DNA of 55,979 nt, from positions 1 to 55,979 of the forward strand of contig JAJYLH010000039.1 in the NCBI GenBank assembly GCA_021787845.1. The letters run 5' to 3'. Below, piece by piece: positions 48,526 through 55,979 of the stretch (positions within the stretch are counted from its first letter, which is position 1; every line of letters starts with the position of its first letter). The notes under the pieces were generated by a model. The model had not been told where the DNA came from. It ran no database searches and worked only from the letters and a program-made list of their open reading frames with translations. This stretch comes from Myxococcales bacterium. Its GTDB lineage: Bacteria > Myxococcota > Myxococcia > Myxococcales > JAJYLH01. The position numbers were made by a program, and so were the translations under genes.

Positions 48526-49607
48526 ATGGCTGCCATCTGCTCCTTGCCGGACCCGAAGACCTGCCCCATCAGCGGCACGCCGTGCCCGGGCGAGTGCCTC
48601 TTCGCGGACGTGCTCTCGAGCGAGAATCAGGGCGTCATCGTCTTCGACCTCCGGCACGAGGAGTTCGCGTTCGTGAACCGACCCGCGCGCGAGATACTCG
48701 AGCGCGCCGGCATGCGATGCTGCGAGTACCGCGAGATCGCGGCGCTGTTCCTGCCGCCGCCCGACGAGCTCGCCAAGATGCCTTCCAGCACAACGGGGCG
48801 CCCCATCCAGATCGGCACCCGGCTCATCGGGCACACGCTCTACCAGGCGCCGCCGTTCGCCTGGGTCTTCGCGCGCGACATCACCGACAAGGCCCGGATG
48901 GAATCCATCGCCTCGGCCGTGGAGCAGATGAGCCACATCGAGTACATCTTCTCGGGCGTGCGCCACGAGCTGGGCAACCCGGTCAACTCGGTCAAGGCGG
49001 CGCTGAGCGTGCTGCACGAGAACATCGACCGCTTCCCTCGCGCCACCATCGTCGAATACCTGGAGCGGATGACGGAGCAGATGGGGCGGCTGGAGAACCT
49101 CTTGCGGTCCTTGCGCAGCTTCTCGCTCTTCGAGGACCTGCAGCTCGAGCCACTGGACGCGAGCGCGTTCGTCCACTCGTTCGCGGCTCTCGTCGAGGCG
49201 GACGCGATGCGCGAGGGTGTCTCCGTCCGGGTCGAGGCCGAGCCGGGCTTGTGGGTTCGCGCCGACCGCCGCGCTCTGCACCAGGTTCTGCTCAACTTGT
49301 ACTCCAACGCCGTCGAGGCGCTGAAGAGCCATTCCCAGCCGGCGGTCGTGCTCGAGGTGAAGGACGGTGACGGGCTCGTGCACCTGGGCGTGACCGACAA
49401 CGGCCCGGGGCTCGCCGCCGCGGACCGGGCGCAGCTCTTCCGGCCGTTCTTCACCACCAAGCGCGAAGGGACCGGCCTCGGATTGGTCTTGAGCCGCAAG
49501 ATGGTCGCGCGCATGGGCGGCACCATCGAGATCGAATCGACTCCCTACCGGGGCACGACGGCGAGGCTGACGCTTCCGCCCACCGAGGCCCGAGCGGCGG
49601 CCGGCCC

Positions 49608-49611
<4 letters not shown>
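48526..49611 (+). CDS. Cytoplasmic sensor histidine kinase
   Basis: A 361-residue kinase without membrane segments. An N-terminal region rich in Cys (CSLPDPKTCPISGTPCPGEC) precedes a PAS-like domain (about 30-120); the phosphorylated His is in VRHELGNPVNS (about 147), and the ATPase domain has DNGPGL, FFTTKREGTGLGL and the N-box NLYSNAVEAL. The Cys group might bind metal or sense redox. It overlaps the sigma54 response regulator gene by 4 bp (GTGA), so the two form a pair. Confidence 0.9.
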
Positions 49612-50990
<1,379 letters not shown>

Positions 50991-50991
50991 G

Positions 50992-51223
50992 AGGGTGTGG
51001 TTTTCGCCTGGACGGATCAGTGGTGTGGCGACAGGCAGTAGGATGGGCAGTCCGGGGAATCGCAAGCGATTCCCGGCTGCCCGTCCTTCCAGAGCATGCG
51101 TGTCCCGGAAGGGCGCCGATGCGATCGCTCTCGGACGGACAGCCCGCCGAGCGCAGAGAGCCGCGCTCGACGGGACTGTCCATCCTACTGACTGTGGCCC
51201 AACGACAGGAGAACCACACCCCG
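50992..51223. repeat. Nested palindromic element
   Basis: Inner arms CAGTAGGATGGGCAGTCC (51036) and GGACTGTCCATCCTACTG (ending 51190) match with one mismatch. Outer arms GGTGTGGTTTTCGCCTG (from 50994) and CAGGAGAACCACACC (to about 51221) extend the palindrome to about 230 bp. The ends resemble those of the block at 23164-23605. 51224-51463 holds no gene. Confidence 0.7.
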
Positions 51224-51463
51224 TGTCCGGCTCCGAGGCAAGGAGCCGACCAGTCGAAATGAACCGGTCGCAACCGGCCGCCGGGTCGAAATGAGCCGAC
51301 GAGACGCGCGGCCGTCGCGCGCCGGCTCACGCTTCCGCCGCGGGCCCCGACCAGTCCTCGTCGCCACGAAAGAGCGCTCGCGGCAACGGTTCTCTCGCCG
51401 TCCCCACGCCGGCACGGCCCGGACGACGTCACCCGGCACACGGCTTGCGAAGGGGGATCGCCC

Positions 51464-52717
51464 GTGGCAGACGAGAAGCTACCGGTCGTGCTGGTCGTCG
51501 ACGATGAGACGCTCTTCCTGCGTGCGGTCACCGACGGGTTCGCGCCGCTCTCCGACCGGGTGGACCTGCGCACGGCGTCCGACGGACGGCTGGCGCTCGC
51601 CGTCTTGGAGAACGAGCACGTCGACCTCGTCGTCACCGACCTCGCGATGCCGGTGATGGGCGGCTTCGAGCTCATCGCGCGCATGAGCGAGCGCTTTCCG
51701 AAGATTCCGGTGCTCGTGATGACCGCTTTCGGGACGGAGGAGATCGACCGGCGTCTGGAGAATTTCGGCATCCTGCGCCACCTGCCGAAGCCGATCGACG
51801 TGAAGACGCTGCGCGCCCGGGTCCTCGATGCCTTGCACGGAAGCGCGAGCGGGCAGATCCAGGGAATCGCGTTGCCGACCTTCCTGCAGATGATCGAGAT
51901 GGACCGGAAGACCTGCACGGTCAAGGTGCGCGCCGGCAAGCAGTCGGCGCTGCTGCACTTTCGCGACGGGAAGCTTCTGGACGCGAGCACGCCGACCGCT
52001 CGCGGGGACGACGCGGTGCTGGAGCTGGTGTGCTGGCCGCGCCCGGTGATCGAGATCGTGTCGGGACGAGTCCACTGCGAGCGCACGGTGCGCTCGTCGC
52101 TCGCCTCGGTGCTGCTCGAGGCCTTCCGCCGGCGCGACGAGCAGGAGCGAGCGCGCGCGGAATCTTCGGAGTCTTCCGCGCTGCCTGACGCGGGGATGAC
52201 CGTGCTCGCGCCGTCGGAGCCCGCCGCCGGCAGCGTCGAGGGGAACCAGGCGGAGTGGGTGGATTTGACGCTGGACGAGCCCGCCGGCGAGCAGTCGCCG
52301 CAACCCGGGCAGAAGGAGAGAGCCATGGCAGCGCAAGACAAGATTCGCGAGCTGACGAACATCGAAGGGTTCCTGGGTGGCGCGGTCTACACGCCGACGG
52401 GCGAGATGCTGGCGTCGCAGGCGGGCGAGGCGGCGAACCTCAACAACGTGGGAATCCTCGCGAACAACACGTTGCTCAACGCCCAGAAGACGTCGCTGGA
52501 GATGGGCGTCGGGCGCGGCCAGCAGGTGCACATCGAGGCGGAGAAGGCGCACTTCCTCGTCCGCTGCCTCAACGAGGGCACCGACCCGCTCAAGTCGCAG
52601 CCGGGCAAGGCGCACATCCACATGGTGGTGATGCTGCGGCCGGACGCGAGCATCGGCTACGCGAAGATGAAGGTGAACGCCGTGATGGAGAAGCTCGCCG
52701 AGGACTTTCGCATGTAG
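51464..52717 (+). CDS. Response regulator with DUF4388 and roadblock-like domains
   Basis: A 417-residue protein. Receiver domain at 1-120 with DDE 13-15, phosphoacceptor Asp 59 (VVTDLAMPVMGG) and Lys in LPKPID. A DUF4388-type domain follows (GIALPTFLQMIEMDRKTCTV, about 130-230), then an acidic linker and a C-terminal roadblock/LC7-like domain (NIEGFLGGAVYTPTGEMLAS). No DNA-binding domain, so output is by protein contact, possibly with a small GTPase. GTG start with AAGGGGGATCG upstream. Confidence 0.85.
   Translation: MADEKLPVVLVVDDETLFLRAVTDGFAPLSDRVDLRTASDGRLALAVLENEHVDLVVTDLAMPVMGGFELIARMSERFPKIPVLVMTAFGTEEIDRRLENFGILRHLPKPIDVKTLRARVLDALHGSASGQIQGIALPTFLQMIEMDRKTCTVKVRAGKQSALLHFRDGKLLDASTPTARGDDAVLELVCWPRPVIEIVSGRVHCERTVRSSLASVLLEAFRRRDEQERARAESSESSALPDAGMTVLAPSEPAAGSVEGNQAEWVDLTLDEPAGEQSPQPGQKERAMAAQDKIRELTNIEGFLGGAVYTPTGEMLASQAGEAANLNNVGILANNTLLNAQKTSLEMGVGRGQQVHIEAEKAHFLVRCLNEGTDPLKSQPGKAHIHMVVMLRPDASIGYAKMKVNAVMEKLAEDFRM
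52325..52717 (+). CDS. Possible separate roadblock-like protein from an internal start
   Basis: Inside the previous gene, GAAGGAGAG at 52312-52320 precedes an in-frame ATG at 52325, exactly at the start of the roadblock-like domain. Independent translation would give a 130-residue stand-alone roadblock protein. Alternatively the site is chance and only the long form is made. Confidence 0.45.
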   Translation: MAAQDKIRELTNIEGFLGGAVYTPTGEMLASQAGEAANLNNVGILANNTLLNAQKTSLEMGVGRGQQVHIEAEKAHFLVRCLNEGTDPLKSQPGKAHIHMVVMLRPDASIGYAKMKVNAVMEKLAEDFRM

Positions 52718-52817
52718 AGCGGCCGGCCGCCTGCGCGCCGTGCCGGACGATCGCCCGCGACGCGCAGCGGTCGAGCTGATGCCCGTACCGCCAAGCGCGA
52801 CGGTGGAGATGCCAAGC

Positions 52818-52908
52818 GTGGCACGGGCGTCCTCGCCCGTGGATTCCTGAGAAACTGCATCTGCGGCGGGTCCAACTCGGCTTTCACGGGCGGGGACGCC
52901 CGTGCCAC
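52818..52908. repeat. Palindromic element (GTGGCACGGGCGTCC family)
   Basis: GTGGCACGGGCGTCCTCGCC (52818) pairs with GGCGGGGACGCCCGTGCCAC (ending 52908) around a central region of about 45 bp. Same family as 8406-8472 and 55644-55717. The rest of the 52718-53117 gap shows no gene. Confidence 0.75.
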
Positions 52909-53117
52909 GACGTTCTGGAGCTGCTCATCCGGTCGACCGCACCAACGGCTCGCTGGCTCGGTGGTGGTGCTCTCGTCCGGGTGCGATCAACCGGGCAGGC
53001 AGCCGACGGGAATAAGATCGGGACCGGAGGGATTGCGGCCGATGTCTTGATGCGCAAGGTCCACGGGCCGCCGAGCGGAGTGATGGCGGTGGCCGCCGCT
53101 TCCGGGGAGCGCCTCTC

Positions 53118-55217
53118 GTGATCGACCTTCTCGCAGCAACCCTGGTCTTCATCGGCTCCGTCTTGCTCTTCCTCGCCTTCTTCCCCGCTCTTGCGGTGTG
53201 GAGAGATCTGCCCGCCGGGATTCGGAAGCGATGGCTGCCGGTCCCCTACCACATCGGCTTCTTCCTGCTCGGCTACCTCGTCTTCGACGCGCTCCTCCTC
53301 GCCCGCGTCGCCTTCCCGACGCAGGCCATCGTCGGCGCCGTCTTCCTGGCGGGCGCGCTCTTCGTCTTCATGATGACGAGCGTCGTTCGGGCGACCATCC
53401 AGCGGATGAAGCAGGCGGAAGACGATCTCCAGGCGGTCAACCAGACTCTGGAGAAACGCGTGGCCGAGCGGACCGACGACCTGCAGCGGTCCCGCGATTT
53501 CGTGAAGACCGTGCTCGACAGCCTGAGCGATCCCATCTCGATCATCGACGCCAAGGACTTCACCATCGTCGGTGCGAATCGCGTCTTCCTTCAAGAGTTC
53601 AAGGCCAGGGAAGACGAGGTGCTCGGACGCAAGTGCCATGAGGTGACTCACGGCCTCGCCGAGCCGTGCCAGTCGCAGAACGAAACGTGTCCGCTCGTGG
53701 AGACCCTAGCCCACGGAGGCCACGCCACCGCCCTGCACATCCATCGCGACGCCGAGGGCGGGCTCCTCTACGAGGAAGTCCTCACCTCCCCGATCCGGGA
53801 CGCCCAGGGGAACATCGTGCAGGTGGTCCACACCGCTCGCAACGTCACCGAGCGCAAGCGGGCGGAAGAGCAGATCCGCACTCTCGCGTACTACGATCCG
53901 CTTACCCGGCTGCCAAACCGCAGGTTCTACATGGAGTTGCTTTCGCGGGCTCTGCTCTCCGCGCAGAGGTCCCACCGGCTCCTCGCGGTTCTCTTCATCG
54001 ACCTGGACTCCTTCAAACGCATCAACGACACGTTGGGCCACGCCGACGGCGACCGCCTGCTTCAAGAGACAGCCCAACGGTTGGTCTCCTGCATTCGCCA
54101 GACGGACACCGTCGGACGCCTGGAAGAGGACAGCTCGTCCAGTGTGGTTTCGCGGCTCGGCGGCGACGAGTTCATCGTTCTGCTCGGCGAGACCTCGCGC
54201 CCGGACGACGCGGCCCAGATTGCCCAGCGCATCCTGAAGAGGCTGGCCGCGCCCTTCGTGTTGAAGGGAGGAGAGGTCACCATCTCCGCCAGCATCGGTA
54301 TCTCGCTCTATCCCGCCGACGGCGAGGATGCCGACACCCTGCTCAAGAACGCCGACATCGCCATGTACCAGGCCAAGGAGCAAGGGAAGAACACGTTCCG
54401 GTACTTCTCGACGTCGATGAACGCCACCTCGCTCGAGCGCCTGACGCTGGAGGGCGACCTGCGCAAGGCCCTGGAGCGCGAGGAGTTCGTGCTGCATTAC
54501 CAGCCCAAGGTGGACATCTCGTCCCGTCGAATCATCGGGGCGGAGGCGCTCATCCGCTGGAAGCACGCCGCCCGAGGGCTGGTGTCGCCCGCCGACTTCG
54601 TGCCCGTCGCCGAGGAGACGGGGTTCATCGCGCCCATCGGCGAGTGGGTCCTGCGGGCCGCGACCCGCCAGAATCGACTCTGGCAAGACGCGGGCGTCGC
54701 TCCGTTCAGGGTCTCCGTCAACGTGTCGGTCCGCCAGCTCGAGCAGGAGGACCTGCTGGGAACGGTCGCGGCGATTCTCGAGTCCACCGGGATGGATCCT
54801 CGCTTGCTGGAGCTGGAGATCACGGAAAGCTCGGTCATGCGACATCCCGAGAAGGCGATCACCGTGCTGCGCGACCTCAAGGCGCTGGGCGTCGGAATCA
54901 GCGTCGACGACTTCGGCACCGGCTACTCCTCTCTCGCCTACCTGCGCAGGCTCCCGCTCGATTGCCTGAAGATCGACCGTTCGTTCGTCGCGAACATCAC
55001 CTCGAACCCGGACGACGCCGCCATCGCCGCCGCCATCGTGGCTCTCGCGCACACGCTGAAGCTGACCGTGGTCGCGGAGGGCATCGAGCGCGAGGACCAG
55101 CTCGCGGTGCTCCAGCGGATGGCCTGCGATCACGCCCAGGGGTACCTCTTCAGCCGCCCCCTGCCCGTGGAGGATTTCTTCGCGCTCCTCCAACGACAGG
55201 CGGGCCACGAGAGATGA
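53118..55217 (+). CDS. Membrane PAS-GGDEF-EAL protein (c-di-GMP metabolism)
   Basis: A 699-residue signalling protein. Three N-terminal membrane helices (about 4-26, 45-65, 70-90) lead into a coiled coil (95-125) and a PAS domain (about 127-250, containing Cys-rich GLAEPCQSQNETCP). A GGDEF domain follows with intact catalytic RLGGDEF (about 345) and then an EAL domain with EALIRW (about 474), DDFGTGYSSL and AEGIE. Both the cyclase and phosphodiesterase residues look intact, so it could either make or degrade c-di-GMP. GTG start with GGGGAG upstream. Confidence 0.93.
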   Translation: MIDLLAATLVFIGSVLLFLAFFPALAVWRDLPAGIRKRWLPVPYHIGFFLLGYLVFDALLLARVAFPTQAIVGAVFLAGALFVFMMTSVVRATIQRMKQAEDDLQAVNQTLEKRVAERTDDLQRSRDFVKTVLDSLSDPISIIDAKDFTIVGANRVFLQEFKAREDEVLGRKCHEVTHGLAEPCQSQNETCPLVETLAHGGHATALHIHRDAEGGLLYEEVLTSPIRDAQGNIVQVVHTARNVTERKRAEEQIRTLAYYDPLTRLPNRRFYMELLSRALLSAQRSHRLLAVLFIDLDSFKRINDTLGHADGDRLLQETAQRLVSCIRQTDTVGRLEEDSSSSVVSRLGGDEFIVLLGETSRPDDAAQIAQRILKRLAAPFVLKGGEVTISASIGISLYPADGEDADTLLKNADIAMYQAKEQGKNTFRYFSTSMNATSLERLTLEGDLRKALEREEFVLHYQPKVDISSRRIIGAEALIRWKHAARGLVSPADFVPVAEETGFIAPIGEWVLRAATRQNRLWQDAGVAPFRVSVNVSVRQLEQEDLLGTVAAILESTGMDPRLLELEITESSVMRHPEKAITVLRDLKALGVGISVDDFGTGYSSLAYLRRLPLDCLKIDRSFVANITSNPDDAAIAAAIVALAHTLKLTVVAEGIEREDQLAVLQRMACDHAQGYLFSRPLPVEDFFALLQRQAGHER

Positions 55218-55386
55218 TTCGCGGCCCCTCGTCGCCCAGCCCGAGACCCGCGCCATCCCCGGCTCGATTGCCTGAGGCGAGTCCGCCACGAGCCAGGCAC
55301 CATCGCAGTATTAAGGCTCTGCGCCGTTTCGCGTGGGTGGCGGGGAACGAGATGACGTTCATGATCGTGCTCTTTCTCGGCCGAAA

Positions 55387-55561
55387 TTGGAGCCGGACAC
55401 GTCAGTGTCCGGGTGCAGGCACGGCAACGCGAATGAGGATCGTAGGGCGGGGCTTTCCCCCGCCGTTGGGGGCGGCGTCAGCGTGCGGCGGGGGGCAAGC
55501 CCCCGCCCTACGGTTCTTGAAGTCCCTGCCTGCACCCGGACACTGGCGTGTCCGGCTCCAA
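55387..55561. mobile_element. Palindromic MITE-like element (copy 2, inverted)
   Basis: A 175-bp element with ends TTGGAGCCGGACACGTCAGT and GGCGTGTCCGGCTCCAA; it reads as the reverse complement of 8026-8202 with few differences, and similarity extends about 25 bp past 55561. The inner core GTAGGGCGGGGC...GCCCCCGCCCTAC matches 24497-24566. Confidence 0.8.
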
Positions 55562-55602
55562 CTCCAATTCCGATTCCCATTTGAAACAGCGCGGAGCCAG
55601 TA

Positions 55603-55753
55603 CTAATCGTTGCGAAAGTATCTGCACCTCGCATCGTCAGTCGTGGTCTCGTGGCACAGGCGTCCCCGCCCGTGTAGCCTTCGTTGTGGCTTTCACAGGC
55701 GAGGACACCTTTGCCACGAGACCCCGACTACAACTACTTTCGCAACGATTAAT
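55603..55753. repeat. Inverted-repeat-bounded element (ACTAATCGTTGCG family)
   Basis: ACTAATCGTTGCGAAAGTA at the left end and TACTTTCGCAACGATTAAT at the right end are inverted copies (one change) bounding about 150 bp. The inner part contains the GGCACAGGCGTCCCC family. The left 115 bp match 8365-8472 directly. The whole gap 55218-55861 is made of such elements and holds no gene. Confidence 0.75.
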
Positions 55754-55861
55754 ACCTTCGGGCGCCATGTTGGCACCCTGGCCGGGGATCGCGATCCCTT
55801 CGGGAACTATTTCGAGACCCGCGCCGGCGAACTGTCGATTCTCAAAACCTTTCGGGTGCGG

Positions 55862-55979
55862 CTATTCTGAAACCACATGGAGATGAGCCTTCTGGTGGGC
55901 TGGGGCGGAGCGTAGGATGACGTTGCGTGGGTTGCCGTCGGCGTAGCGGGAGAGGTGGTTACGCGCCTGTTCGCGGGCG
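55862..55979 (-). CDS. C-terminal end of a hypothetical protein (partial)
   Basis: On the minus strand one frame runs from the right edge to a TAG at 55862-55864, giving 39 codons with protein-like composition: AREQARNHLSRYADGNPRNV, continuing with ILRSAPAHQKAHLHVVSE. The 5' part is outside the window. No family recognised. Confidence 0.5.
   Translation of the reverse strand, partial: AREQARNHLSRYADGNPRNVILRSAPAHQKAHLHVVSE

Noticed and set aside
52818-52841. TGGCACGGGCGTCC as a sigma54 promoter
   Set aside because: It has the -24 half but no GC at the right spacing, and it is the arm of a dispersed palindrome.

Overview
The window is GC-rich, high-GC3 bacterial DNA that looks like an uncultured member of the Myxococcota or a related deltaproteobacterial lineage. 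Supporting signs are a secreted protein with a Cys-rich, MYXO-CTERM-like tail, a lipoprotein made of many disulfide-type Cys repeats, a sigma54 activator paired with a histidine kinase, a REC-DUF4388-roadblock protein, GAF/HD-GYP and GGDEF-EAL proteins, and many families of short palindromic repeats. The lineage is inferred from gene content; no rRNA or tRNA gene was seen.

Layout. 1-4740: a 21-bp tandem repeat, a large restriction-methyltransferase fusion, a small orphan gene and an orphan CRISPR-like array (five identical 36-nt repeats, 29-30 nt spacers, no cas genes). 4740-17630: housekeeping and signalling genes (UvrD/PcrA helicase, YkgJ-type protein, cytochrome c, stand-alone E2-type acyltransferase, GAF/HD-GYP phosphodiesterase, Cys-rich lipoprotein, acyl-CoA carboxylase beta subunit, MYXO-CTERM-like secreted protein, HAD hydrolase). 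17627-24332 (minus strand): a Pal/OmpA-type lipoprotein, a tripartite efflux operon (adaptor, ATPase, MacB-type permease, TolC) and a GT2 glycosyltransferase. 24671-26748: a membrane protein and a hypothetical protein with a candidate sigma54 promoter.

27106-37839 is a plus-strand defence island. A two-gene restriction-modification cassette (methyltransferase plus PD-(D/E)XK nuclease) sits between the N-terminal and C-terminal remnants of a much larger Eco57I/PglX-like methyltransferase whose catalytic core is gone. A HEPN-like protein, a KGGVGR-type ATPase, a second P-loop ATPase and a frameshifted PLD-SNF2 helicase follow, nearly all with overlapping or 3-nt junctions.

40854-46775 holds the most unusual locus: a NifH/BchL-like reductase with both [4Fe-4S] cysteines, two divergent nitrogenase-component-1-like subunits (the first with an extra N-terminal region of about 310 residues) joined by ATGA overlaps, and a radical SAM protein. 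Visible cysteines suggest a 3+1 split of cluster ligands between the two subunits. The set does not look like NifDK, BchNB, BchYZ or CfbD as I know them, so its substrate is open. 46797-55217 carries a GT22-type mannosyltransferase, a histidine kinase/NtrC pair, a REC-DUF4388-roadblock protein with a likely internal start, and a GGDEF-EAL protein.

At least six repeat families occur. Two copies of a 175-177 bp palindromic element lie in inverted orientation near the two ends of the window, and one family (GACCGATC-type) lies between genes and also inside the uvrD reading frame.
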